Counted from the stretch's first letter, positions 1 through 6,521 are shown. The stretch: DNA of 16,657 nucleotides from an uncultured Eubacteriales bacterium (GCA_900540045.1 UQEF01000067.1:1-16657); one strand, 5' to 3'. The notes: generated from the sequence alone by a model not told the origin. Program-made: numbers and translations.

Positions 1-221
1 CAACGGCCAATGCTGTAGTTGGCAAACAGCAGCGCATAATTATCCAGACCAATTTCAGAAGGCCACAGCTCCACGGGATACGGCATGGTAACCAGATTGG
101 GGTGCAGCGCCTCGATCATCAGAATATAAAACGGAAATACTACCGTGACGCCCACCACCGACAAAAACAGCAGGCGGGCAGCGGTGCGCCAGCGCCTGGT
201 CCGAACGTTGACGGAATCCAT
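1..221 (-). CDS. Carbohydrate ABC transporter permease, MalG type (partial, runs off left edge)
   Basis: This is the N-terminal 73 codons of an inner-membrane permease; the rest lies beyond position 1. The frame begins with an ATG at 221-219 and reads MDSVNVRTRRW, followed by one hydrophobic segment (about residues 14-36, LLFLSVVGVTVVFPFYILMI). Then comes the short extracytoplasmic stretch ending in LDNYALLF that is typical of MalG-like permeases (a W-P-...-NY pattern). It starts 4 nt after the stop of the MalF-like gene, and its ribosome binding site (AAAGGAGAT) lies inside the end of that gene, so the two are translationally coupled. By family knowledge it should pair with the upstream permease and a separate MsmK/MalK-type ATPase, which is not in this window. 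The EAA loop is not visible because of truncation. Confidence 0.9.
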   Translation of the reverse strand, partial: MDSVNVRTRRWRTAARLLFLSVVGVTVVFPFYILMIEALHPNLVTMPYPVELWPSEIGLDNYALLFANYSIGR

Positions 222-225
222 CGGC

Positions 226-1101
226 TCATCTCCTTTCTCCCAGCAGGCGTTTTTCCATGGTGATCACCAGCAGGAACAGGACAACGCCAATCACGGCGAT
301 GGCACTGGCATAGCCGATGTTATAAGAGGAAAATGCCTGTTGGTACAGATAGTAGGTAATGGTCATCGTGGAATAGTTCGGCCCGCCTTTGGTAAGCATG
401 TAGGGCTGCACAAACATTTGAAACGCCCAGGTTGTAACCATCACCACGCAAAGCACGGTGGTGGGCCGAATTTGCGGTAGCGTTATGTGGAAAAACATTT
501 TTATGCGTCCGCAGCCATCAATCGATGCGGCTTCATAAAGGTTTGTATCCACGGTTTGCAATCCGGCCATAAACATCAGCACCGTATAGCCGCAATTCTT
601 CCAGATGGACAGCAGCACCAGCGACGGCATGGCCCAGCCGGTATCCAGCAGCCAAGGGACCCTGGAGATGCCGAAAACGGAAAGAATGCTGTTGAACAGG
701 CCGATGTCATAGTCAAAAAACCATTGCCATACCACAATAACCACCACATAGGAGGTAATGACCGGCACGTAGTACAGCGCGCGAAAAAAAGACATGATTT
801 TGCCTTTGTGGTTGAGCATCATGGCCAGGAAAAGAGAGATCGCAACCGTGGGGAGGACATACATCAGCGCATATTGAAAGGTATTGGCCAATGAACGCAA
901 GGCAATGGAATCCGAAAAAAAACGTTGATAGTTTTTCAGGCCCGCATAGCTGGGAGAGGAAAGAGCCGACCAGTTTTGCAGGCTATACCATAGGTTGGCG
1001 GCTGTCACCACAAGACCAAAACCGCCCAGAATCAACAGGGAAGGGAAAACGAACCAAAATCCGCTTTCACGCCGCCTTACTTTGCGCGAGGTTTTTATCA
1101 T
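226..1101 (-). CDS. Carbohydrate ABC transporter permease, MalF type
   Basis: A 291-residue membrane protein of the usual size for family 1 sugar permeases (binding-protein-dependent transport, MalF/UgpA group). Hydrophobic segments are visible near residues 15-40, 76-96, 108-130, 157-180, 213-232 and 262-283. The cytoplasmic EAA loop that docks on the ATPase is clear at about residues 190-213 (EAASIDGCGRIKMFFHITLP). The start ATG follows AGGAGG at the end of the preceding oxidoreductase gene, 12 nt away. It forms one half of the heterodimeric pore with the MalG-type gene that follows. Substrate cannot be read from the sequence; the neighbouring solute-binding protein and two oxidoreductases point to an oligosaccharide, glycoside or modified sugar. 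Confidence 0.93.
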   Translation of the reverse strand: MIKTSRKVRRRESGFWFVFPSLLILGGFGLVVTAANLWYSLQNWSALSSPSYAGLKNYQRFFSDSIALRSLANTFQYALMYVLPTVAISLFLAMMLNHKGKIMSFFRALYYVPVITSYVVVIVVWQWFFDYDIGLFNSILSVFGISRVPWLLDTGWAMPSLVLLSIWKNCGYTVLMFMAGLQTVDTNLYEAASIDGCGRIKMFFHITLPQIRPTTVLCVVMVTTWAFQMFVQPYMLTKGGPNYSTMTITYYLYQQAFSSYNIGYASAIAVIGVVLFLLVITMEKRLLGERR

Positions 1102-1113
1102 ATCGCAGCCTCC

Positions 1114-2202
1114 TCAAAACGCGTTTTCCTCAATGGCTCGCACCAACGATGAGGGAGCGCCCGGCAGGGGCAGGCGAACAGGAGCAAGTCCGTGACGCTT
1201 GGATTCATAAATCGCCATAATGATTTCAAGCGCCGCCCGGCCATCCTGGGCCGAAGAGGTCAAGCTTTCCCGCCCGTTGCGCACACAATCAATCAGCTCA
1301 CTGTACGCTGCCAAATAGGGATTGAGCTTTTCCGGAGCGCATGGATAGGGAACCTGCACCAGCTCCTTGAAATTGCTGGCGTAACGGCTATCCTCATACT
1401 TCCATAGCCAGGCTTCGTTGGTCTGCAGGAGCATTTTTCCCTTGGAACCCTGGATCTCCAGTTCAAAACGCATGTAATCCGTGCGCTCGTTTACAAGTGT
1501 GGTTGCATAAACGCCGCTTTTGAAACGCATGATGCTATAAGCGCTGTCCTCTACACGGTCTGAGGGGCGGGCGCGTTCTACGTCGCTCATGACCCACTCC
1601 ACATCTCCAAGCAGATAGCGCATGATATCAAACAGATGCGTGGCATCGTGAAGGAGCGGGCCTTCATACTCCGACTGCCAGTTCTTGTTGGGCTTGCATC
1701 CCTCGCAAATGCCGATCACGGCATTGACCGTTCCGATTTCTCCTTGTTCCAGCAGCTTCTTGGCCGACCGGTAGAGTGAGTTGAACCGGCGGTTATGCAT
1801 CGTCATCAGGATAGTACCGTGCTCGCGGCACGCCTTCAGCATCCGGTCTGCATCCTCCAAAGAAAGGGCAAGGGGCTTTTCGCAGAGAATTCCCTTTACC
1901 CCCGCACATGCCAGATCGACTACAATTTGTGCATGCGTCTCCGGATTGGTAGCTACGCCTACGATATCAATCTTCTCTTCACGAACCATGTCGAGGTAAT
2001 TTGTATAGGCCTTGCGCGTATGAAAACGCTCCTGAAAGGCTGTTGCGCTCGCTACGCTTCGCGCCGATCCGGCTACCAAATCCACCCCTTCCAGGCTGGC
2101 TAGGGCTCCTGCATGGGTACAGGGATGGTCGCGCTTGGGGTCGTCTTCCAGGGTCCAGGCGATGCGTCCAAGGCCAACGAGTGCCGCACGATAATTTTCC
2201 AT
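1114..2202 (-). CDS. Gfo/Idh/MocA family oxidoreductase
   Basis: A 362-residue NAD(P)-dependent sugar or polyol dehydrogenase-like protein. The N-terminal Rossmann fold shows GLGRIA (residues 10-15) after a short beta strand. The family EKP motif with its catalytic lysine is at 108-110. The C-terminal alpha/beta domain carries D186-x-x-H189-x-x-D192 (HDATHLFDIM), equivalent to the catalytic Asp/His region of the family. The start ATG lies 3 nt after the stop of the upstream oxidoreductase, with GAGAGGAG overlapping that gene's end, so translation is probably coupled. Known family members oxidise or reduce sugar hydroxyls, often at C3 of glycosides, or act on inositols. The exact substrate is unknown. 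It is clearly different in sequence from its neighbour at 2206-3147, so this is not a recent duplication. Confidence 0.88.
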   Translation of the reverse strand: MENYRAALVGLGRIAWTLEDDPKRDHPCTHAGALASLEGVDLVAGSARSVASATAFQERFHTRKAYTNYLDMVREEKIDIVGVATNPETHAQIVVDLACAGVKGILCEKPLALSLEDADRMLKACREHGTILMTMHNRRFNSLYRSAKKLLEQGEIGTVNAVIGICEGCKPNKNWQSEYEGPLLHDATHLFDIMRYLLGDVEWVMSDVERARPSDRVEDSAYSIMRFKSGVYATTLVNERTDYMRFELEIQGSKGKMLLQTNEAWLWKYEDSRYASNFKELVQVPYPCAPEKLNPYLAAYSELIDCVRNGRESLTSSAQDGRAALEIIMAIYESKRHGLAPVRLPLPGAPSSLVRAIEENAF

Positions 2203-2205
2203 GTT

Positions 2206-3147
2206 TTACTCCTCTCGTGCCCGCACCAGAGCCTGGTTCATACGGGCAATCATCTCAAAGTTTCGTTTGGTTTCATAAGGGCTAACGGGAGGCTTTCCGG
2301 TGTCGATCATACGGATAAAGGCCTCCATGACTCCCTTAAAGCCCCCATAGGCATTGTCCACATTATATTCGGGCAGCCCGGTATATTCATTGTCCATGTT
2401 ATTGATAAAGGCATGATGAGGCGTAATAATCTCCACGGAGTAGTCGGTCCGATCTGTGGCACACAGTAATGAAATGGTGCCGAGCGCGCCGTTTTCATAT
2501 TCTACGGTCAGGGCATAGTTATCATCACAGCAGGCGTTAAAGTGATGGCATTTGGTGGACACGCCTATGATGCGGCGGACCTGTCCGTGCATAAACATGT
2601 TGAGCAGCTCAACAGCATGGATACCGATATCGGTCAGCATACCTCCGCTCTGTTCCGGCTGGTCATGCCAACGCTTTACAGGATTCTCTAGGAAAAAGCG
2701 CATGGTATGGTATACGGTTACATGGCAACGCACGGGGAGTTCGCCTGTGGCAAGCAGATCTTGCTGCATTTTAAGGTAGCTTGGAGCCAGCCGCAAGGGG
2801 CTTAAAGAAAACGCCTTTGCGTCTTTGAATTCCTCCAAAAAGGCCAGGGCCTCTTCTACGTTGCTGGAGAGGGGTTTTTCCAAATAAACCGGTATTCCCT
2901 TGGCCAGAAATGGTCGGGCAAGCGAAATGTGATCGCAGTTGCGGCTGTCGATCAGAACGCCGTCCACTTGGGGAAAATGTTCAAAATTTGAAACCACCTG
3001 GCAGCCAAAGCGTTCTGCATAAGCACGGGCATTTTCCTCGGTGTAATCCCATACGCAGTTTACGTCTGCGCCCAGCTCGTTGAGCAGGGGCGCGTAGAAG
3101 TAAGGATTGTTCAGCCCTAGTCCCACCACGCCGATCTGCTTTCTCAT
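2206..3147 (-). CDS. Gfo/Idh/MocA family oxidoreductase (divergent nucleotide loop)
   Basis: A 313-residue member of the Gfo/Idh/MocA family, on the short side for it. The start is placed at the ATG at 3147-3145 because GTGGAGG lies just upstream and the protein then opens directly with the first beta strand (MRKQIGVVGLG). A longer reading from 3327 would run back through the terminator and into the end of the binding-protein gene, and has no credible N-terminus. EKP is at residues 90-92, and LTDIGIHAVELL at about 171-182 supplies the Asp/His pair. The Rossmann loop reads GLGLNN, so the third small residue of the usual GxGxx(G/A) is an asparagine, which is unusual. It is followed 3 nt later by the second oxidoreductase. 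The pair may act on the same imported molecule or a sugar derived from it (inference). Confidence 0.87.
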   Translation of the reverse strand: MRKQIGVVGLGLNNPYFYAPLLNELGADVNCVWDYTEENARAYAERFGCQVVSNFEHFPQVDGVLIDSRNCDHISLARPFLAKGIPVYLEKPLSSNVEEALAFLEEFKDAKAFSLSPLRLAPSYLKMQQDLLATGELPVRCHVTVYHTMRFFLENPVKRWHDQPEQSGGMLTDIGIHAVELLNMFMHGQVRRIIGVSTKCHHFNACCDDNYALTVEYENGALGTISLLCATDRTDYSVEIITPHHAFINNMDNEYTGLPEYNVDNAYGGFKGVMEAFIRMIDTGKPPVSPYETKRNFEMIARMNQALVRAREE

Positions 3148-3176
3148 ATAAACGCCTCCACAATGAGTAATTTGGG

Positions 3177-3213
3177 AAAAAATCCGGCGCGCCCCGCGTT
3201 CTGGCGCGCCGGA
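3177..3213 (-). terminator. Intrinsic terminator/attenuator after the binding-protein gene
   Basis: A perfect 11-bp stem (arms at 3183-3193 and 3203-3213, TCCGGCGCGCC with its complement) has a 9-nt loop. On the minus strand it is followed at once by six T residues (3182-3177). It lies between the stop of the solute-binding protein and the next start codon. It should end most transcripts after the binding protein and let a fraction read through to the oxidoreductases and permeases, a known way of making more binding protein than membrane components. Confidence 0.85.
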
Positions 3214-3220
3214 CCTTCCG

Positions 3221-4477
3221 TTAGTTGGCCATGATGACCTCGATTTGACTCTGTGCCTCGGCAAGGCCGTCTTCAACGGTTTTAATGCCCAACAGGATGG
3301 AGTTAAATTCCGCCCCAAGAACCTCAAGGATTTCCGAATAATGAGTGTTCATGGGACCGGTACCGGTAGCCCACTCGGCCTGAGTAGACATGAAGGCCAG
3401 CCTCTCGTCCGTGAGGTAATCGGCAGAGTTGATATCCTTGCGGGGAGACATAAAGCCCGAAGCCGCCAGAATGGTGCGGGTATTCTCCTGGTTGGTGAGA
3501 AATTTTACCCATGCAATCGTAGCGTCACGGTTTTCGGCCTTGGAGAACATGGCATAGGAACCTACGGTAACATATCCCATCTTGCGCTCGCCTGTGAGGA
3601 TGGGACCAACCTTAAAGTTCAAATCGGGGTTGGCGTTAGCCGCCTGCGTTACCTTGGAGGGCTCCACATCCAATTCGATGCCTACCTTGCCGGAGGCGAA
3701 GTCAAAACCGCCGCCAGTAATATTGGACATTTGGATATATCCCTCGTCAAACAGACTTTTTACGTAGCGAAGAGCATTTGCGACAGGTTCGCTGTTGATG
3801 GCAACGTTGCCGTTCTCATCCAGAACGTCGCCGCCTGCCTGCCAAACAAAATTCATGATGCTGGTCACGGGAGAGGGGCGGTTGAGATCGTAACGGGCAC
3901 CAGCCTGGATAATTTCACCATTTTCGTCTTTTTTGGTGAGCGCGGCGATGGCCTCTTTCATTTCATCCCATGTCTGCGGGGGATTGTCGGGGTCCAGCCC
4001 TGCTTCTTCAAACAAGTCTACATTGTAAAGATAACCAAGGGAATTTTGCAGGATGGGAAGTGCGTAGAGCGTTCCATCATAGGTAAGCGCGTTGAGTGCA
4101 CCCTCGGTGTACATTGCTTCCAACTCTTCCTGTGTATATACTTCGGAAATAGGAACCAGATTTCCGGTAGAAGCAAACAGGGGAACTTGGAAGTCATTAA
4201 GGTACACTACGTTGGGGGCTTCGCCACCCGCGATGGCCGTGAGCATCTTTTCATAGCGGCCATTCCAGGGAAGGTGCTGAATGTCGATCGTCACGTTGGG
4301 ATACTGTTCGTTGAAAGCCTTAATGATGGGCTCAAAAAGCGCTACATCATCCGAAGAAAGGGGAAAAGACCACATGGTGACGGTTCCGGAAAGGCTGGAT
4401 TCAGCGCTTGCCGTCACACCCAAAACTGTGCTTATCATCAAAACGCCGGTCAACAGGAACGCAAGAATTTTTTTCAT
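3221..4477 (-). CDS. Extracellular solute-binding protein, family 1 (MalE-like sugar binding)
   Basis: A 418-residue sugar-binding component of the ABC importer encoded downstream. Residues 1-25 form a signal peptide (MKKILAF, hydrophobic core, then VTASA before E26) with a signal peptidase I type site. There is no cysteine, hence no lipobox. The mature protein opens with the beta strand GTVTMWSF and shows family 1 features such as FNEQYPNVTI, AIAGGEAPNVVYL and the late SGFMSPRKD. Length is normal for the family. The start follows AAAGGAGTAATT. It is the first gene of the minus-strand operon, behind a good promoter and a palindrome-bearing leader, and is separated from the other genes by a strong terminator, so it should be the most highly expressed product. 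The substrate is not evident; probably an oligosaccharide or glycoside. Confidence 0.93.
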   Translation of the reverse strand: MKKILAFLLTGVLMISTVLGVTASAESSLSGTVTMWSFPLSSDDVALFEPIIKAFNEQYPNVTIDIQHLPWNGRYEKMLTAIAGGEAPNVVYLNDFQVPLFASTGNLVPISEVYTQEELEAMYTEGALNALTYDGTLYALPILQNSLGYLYNVDLFEEAGLDPDNPPQTWDEMKEAIAALTKKDENGEIIQAGARYDLNRPSPVTSIMNFVWQAGGDVLDENGNVAINSEPVANALRYVKSLFDEGYIQMSNITGGGFDFASGKVGIELDVEPSKVTQAANANPDLNFKVGPILTGERKMGYVTVGSYAMFSKAENRDATIAWVKFLTNQENTRTILAASGFMSPRKDINSADYLTDERLAFMSTQAEWATGTGPMNTHYSEILEVLGAEFNSILLGIKTVEDGLAEAQSQIEVIMAN

Positions 4478-4481
4478 CAGA

Positions 4482-4585
4482 AATTACTCCTTTCTTTGCG
4501 TAGACTTAAGAGATATAATCATGGGACACTTAGATATAAGATATCAGATATCTTATATCTTGAAAAAACAATTCCTCCTTTCTTT
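4482..4585 (-). repeat. Direct repeat of the Shine-Dalgarno segment in the leader
   Basis: The 16-nt segment that carries the ribosome binding site of the binding-protein gene (4482-4497; minus strand AAAGAAAGGAGTAATT) recurs 88 nt upstream at 4570-4585 with one difference (AAAGAAAGGAGGAATT). The upstream copy has no sensible start codon behind it. A TTG only 2 nt after GGAGG would open a 13-codon frame ending at 4530. The upstream copy may be an orphan from a duplication, a standby ribosome site, or part of a regulatory leader. Confidence 0.6.
4532..4560. promoter_or_regulatory. 29-bp palindrome, candidate operator
   Basis: Two perfect 13-bp arms (AGATATAAGATAT at 4532-4544 and its complement at 4548-4560) flank a 3-nt centre. 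It lies downstream of the -10 box inside the transcribed leader, where a dimeric repressor would act as a roadblock. In RNA it would also form a long AU-rich hairpin. There is no U-tract directly after it, so it is not a normal terminator. The size and symmetry suit a GntR- or LacI-type dimer; no such regulator is encoded in the window, so the binding protein is unknown. Confidence 0.6.
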
Positions 4586-4651
4586 ACATAAATCAGTTTA
4601 TAGATATTCTGCCGATATATGTACCATAACACAGCGCGAATAAAATGTCAA

Positions 4652-4987
4652 CATGGAAAGTGGTTGTTTGAAAGGTAGAGTTGAAGTGGTGTCAAACATA
4701 GGTTACGGTCCAGGATGGAGAAGAAGTCAAGGGAATGGTGGAAATTTGCCAAACAAATACAAACCCGACCTTGACTGGGGTAAGTCAGAAGAAAAATAGG
4801 AAATAGCTGTCCGGCACAAAAGAATGGATAGTCCTGGCCGTTACATCACACCGTTATACTGCTTAAGCACATCATACCCGGACAGATCATAATATAATTG
4901 TTTGACTCTCTTTGGTGATAGCCAGCTGTCTGCGGCCGTCTGCCAGACTGCACATGCGCATGTGCTTGTAGAAGCACTGTTTGCGGA
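4652..4987. other. Gene-free, AT-richer intergenic stretch; probable mobile-element debris
   Basis: No convincing intact gene is visible. The base composition is poorer in G/C than the region that follows. A 7-bp inverted repeat GTCAAGG/CCTTGAC lies at 4726-4732 and 4769-4775. A perfect 16-bp palindrome (GCACATGCGCATGTGC) is at 4950-4965, immediately before the transposase fragment. The stretch separates the minus-strand sugar operon from the transposase remnant, so ancient insertion and deletion events are likely here, but no insertion-sequence ends could be identified with confidence. Confidence 0.45.
4841..4924 (-). pseudogene. Possible C-terminal remnant of a broken gene
   Basis: On the minus strand the last 27 codons before a TAA at 4843-4841 read like genuine protein, including KQLYYDLSGYDVLKQYNGVM. 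Upstream the frame runs only through the antisense of the transposase fragment, so no start or N-terminal domain exists. The DLSxYDxL pattern is loosely reminiscent of the end of IS21-type transposases, but this is a weak resemblance from memory. It may equally be chance. Confidence 0.22.
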
Positions 4988-5131
4988 GAACGATCTTTCG
5001 CAGAAGCCAAAGAACTGCATGGCCTGCGCCATGCCCACATGCTCGGAACCCGCAACATGTACGAGCAGTTCTTCCTCATCGCTGCCGTACAGAACATGAA
5101 AGGCATTGCCAGGGCGTTTCGTTTTCTTTAA
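4988..5131 (+). pseudogene. Transposase C-terminal fragment, IS1182-like DDE family
   Basis: The frame from 4988 to the TAA at 5129-5131 encodes 47 residues beginning ERSFAEAKELHGLRHAHM and continuing LGTRNMYEQFFLIAAVQNMKGIAR. This matches the conserved end of IS1182/IS4-superfamily DDE transposases, where ERxFAxAKxxHGLR holds the last catalytic glutamate and a QN-K-IA tail follows. The upstream reading frame turns cysteine-rich, has no recognisable DDE core, and hits a stop near 4923, so nearly all of the transposase is missing. No terminal inverted repeats or target duplication were found. It is a decayed insertion-sequence scar. Confidence 0.75.
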
Positions 5132-5322
5132 GGAACTGCTTCCTCCCGGAAACAGCTCCTTTGCCGGCGGCCTGGCGTCCCACGCATGGAGCCCCGTGCC
5201 TCGGGAAAGGGCCGGAGCCGCTGCGCCAACCCGCGGCGGGGGAGCGCTCCCTCAATCCCCGCCCGGCGGGCATCCTGCGGGACCCACCCGTGGCGGTCGT
5301 CCGTCCCGGTTTTGCGGGGCAC
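5132..5322. other. GC-rich gene-free stretch upstream of the AraC-type gene
   Basis: Open frames here are a by-product of high G/C content; none has a ribosome binding site or recognisable protein. It contains a 12-bp palindrome GGGAGCGCTCCC (about 5240-5251) inside a larger stem formed by GGCGGGG (5235-5241) and CCCCGCC (5257-5263). No U-tract follows, so this is not an obvious terminator. The stretch may belong to the decayed insertion sequence or to the regulatory region of the next gene. Confidence 0.4.
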
Positions 5323-5351
5323 TGTACATCCGCGCCGGATTGGGCTACAAT
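5323..5351 (+). promoter_or_regulatory. Putative promoter of the AraC-family regulator
   Basis: TGTACA (5323-5328, four of six matches to the -35 consensus) and TACAAT (5346-5351, five of six matches to the -10) are separated by 17 bp. Transcription would begin near 5358, about 30 nt before the ATG at 5388, which is a normal leader. Confidence 0.5.
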
Positions 5352-5387
5352 AGTCATGCGGCCGGCTGGCCCAACGGGAGGATCGAA

Positions 5388-6182
5388 ATGAGGCAGAACG
5401 CAGAAAGAATGGTAGAGTTTCTGGATATGCGGCGTTCCAACGCTTCCGAAAACTTCTTACCCCATACGCACGATTATTACGAACTGAGCTATCTCACCAA
5501 CGGTCATACCAAAATCAAGCTCAACGGCCTGCTGCTGACCTATGAGGCATACGATTTTGTGCTCGTCCCGGCAGGAGTGAGGCATAATTTGTACTACGCC
5601 CAGAATGAAAAGTACGATAACTGCACCATCTGGTTTCGGGGCGACAGCGAGTTTCTCAACTCGCTCTGTTGGGAAACACAGGCGATCAAGCTGCATGATT
5701 ATGACGGGGCGCTGCATTTTCTGGGATCGGAGATCTTTCGCCTGCATCAGAACTACGGATCGGGCAATGCGGAGCTGTTTGACGCCTATCTCTACGCGGC
5801 CCTGCTGCATATGCGCCGGGGCGATGTCATGGATACCCTTGCGCCCGCCGGCCAGGACGAGGACCCCGTCGAACGCGCCGTGCGCTTCATCAACGACAAC
5901 ATCCTGCTTCGGCCCGTTACGGTGAGCGCCATTGCCGAGGAACTGGGGCTGTCGCCCGCCTATTTTACGAGGCTGTTTCAGCGGCGCATCGGCATGACCC
6001 CGGTCAAATATATCATCGAGGTGCGCGTGGCCCAGGCCAAACGCATGCTGACTGAGGAAAACTACTCTATCAAGGAGATTGCCGCCGCCCTGCATTATGA
6101 GGATCAGCTGTATTTTTCCCGCCAATTCACCAAGGCCACCGGCCTGCCGCCCCGGAAATACCGGGAACAGACCCGTCGCTGA
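5388..6182 (+). CDS. AraC-family transcriptional regulator with N-terminal cupin domain
   Basis: A 264-residue regulator, normal length for sugar-responsive AraC proteins. Residues about 22-90 form a cupin-like sensor domain (HTHDYYELSYL with the metal/ligand-type histidines, then VLVPAGVRHNLYY). The last 100 residues are the double helix-turn-helix: first helix pair SAIAEELGLSPAYFTRLF, second pair SIKEIAAALHYEDQLYFSRQ, ending GLPPRKYREQ. The start at 5388 is chosen because GGGAGG lies 7 nt upstream and because the longer frame from 5106 begins with GC-driven low-complexity sequence. It lies directly upstream of, and in the same direction as, the ribose-type transporter operon, and is separated from it by a terminator and a 500-bp control region. 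It most likely activates that operon on sensing the substrate (inference). Confidence 0.92.
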   Translation: MRQNAERMVEFLDMRRSNASENFLPHTHDYYELSYLTNGHTKIKLNGLLLTYEAYDFVLVPAGVRHNLYYAQNEKYDNCTIWFRGDSEFLNSLCWETQAIKLHDYDGALHFLGSEIFRLHQNYGSGNAELFDAYLYAALLHMRRGDVMDTLAPAGQDEDPVERAVRFINDNILLRPVTVSAIAEELGLSPAYFTRLFQRRIGMTPVKYIIEVRVAQAKRMLTEENYSIKEIAAALHYEDQLYFSRQFTKATGLPPRKYREQTRR

Positions 6183-6265
6183 AAGACCTTTTTGATATTA
6201 TTTGTGCGGGATATGTACTTTTTTGTACATGGAATCTCCGCAGCACAACATGGCAGGCTCCCAGC

Positions 6266-6302
6266 AAAAGGCCGGGCATTTTTGAAGATGCTCCGGCCTT
6301 TT
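6266..6302. terminator. Hairpin terminator after the AraC-family gene
   Basis: A 10-bp stem AAAAGGCCGG (6266-6275) pairs with CCGGCCTTTT (6293-6302). The 17-nt loop can fold further through GCAT/ATGC. The T run is only four long and belongs to the stem, so efficiency may be moderate, and the symmetry would allow action in both directions. It separates the regulator from the transporter operon. Confidence 0.55.
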
Positions 6303-6409
6303 GGAACTGCCTGAAGAGCGGTCGCCGGACCAGGGGGGCGCCGATGCGGCAGGGCCATGTCTCAATCGTGCGATCTTGACGGGGGGCCTGCGCTGAGTCC
6401 TGCTCACAG

Positions 6410-6437
6410 ATCAAAAAAATCTATATTTTTATCAAAA
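6410..6437 (+). promoter_or_regulatory. Direct repeat, candidate AraC-type activator site
   Basis: ATCAAAA occurs at 6410-6416 and again at 6431-6437, exactly 21 bp apart (two helical turns). The second copy ends 7 bp before the putative -35 box. Tandem half-sites at about this spacing next to -35 are typical for AraC/XylS activators. The regulator encoded at 5388-6182 is the obvious candidate to bind. The surrounding sequence is A/T-rich, so chance similarity cannot be excluded. Confidence 0.4.
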
Positions 6438-6444
6438 TCATGCA

Positions 6445-6473
6445 TTGTAACCGGCTTCGACTTTTGTTAGTAT
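6445..6473 (+). promoter_or_regulatory. Putative promoter of the ribose-type transporter operon
   Basis: TTGTAA (6445-6450) and TAGTAT (6468-6473), each with four of six consensus bases, are separated by 17 bp. A weak promoter of this kind suits an activator-dependent operon. The start point would be near 6480. Confidence 0.45.
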
Positions 6474-6521
6474 CTTACCAGAGTCAAAGAACCGTAAAGG
6501 GCGGAGGCTGAAACCAAAAGG

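Larger units (their letters stand above)
4478..4651 (-). promoter_or_regulatory. Promoter and long leader of the minus-strand sugar operon
   Basis: On the minus strand a perfect -35 box TTGACA (4651-4646) is separated by 17 bp from TATGGT (4628-4623, four of six matches to TATAAT). Transcription would start near 4616 and leave a leader of about 138 nt before the binding-protein ATG. The leader holds a 29-bp palindrome (4532-4560), a further half-site AGATATAA at 4511-4518, a looser AGATAT/ATATAT pair over the start point (4602-4620), and an extra Shine-Dalgarno-like sequence. No gene is present in this stretch. Confidence 0.7.

Noticed and set aside
3148..3327. N-terminal extension of the oxidoreductase at 2206-3147 by 60 residues
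   Set aside because: It would run through an intrinsic terminator and the end of the preceding gene, and lacks protein character; GTGGAGG precedes the ATG at 3147.
3245..4591. A 448-codon plus-strand frame opposite the family 1 binding protein
   Set aside because: The minus-strand protein has a signal peptide, family motifs and a ribosome site; the plus-strand frame has none of these and ends inside the promoter region of the minus operon.
4726..4775. Inverted repeat GTCAAGG/CCTTGAC considered as insertion-sequence ends
   Set aside because: Only 7 bp long, too close together, no target duplication and no reading frame between; chance is likely.
5106..5387. N-terminal extension of the AraC-family protein by 94 residues
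   Set aside because: The added residues are Pro/Gly/Ala/Arg-rich as expected from GC-rich noncoding DNA, the region contains a plausible promoter, and a good ribosome site precedes the ATG at 5388.
6104..6414. Three overlapping minus-strand frames in the gap after the AraC-type gene
   Set aside because: No ribosome site, mutual overlap, partial overlap with the regulator gene and no recognisable sequence; the gap holds terminator and control elements instead.
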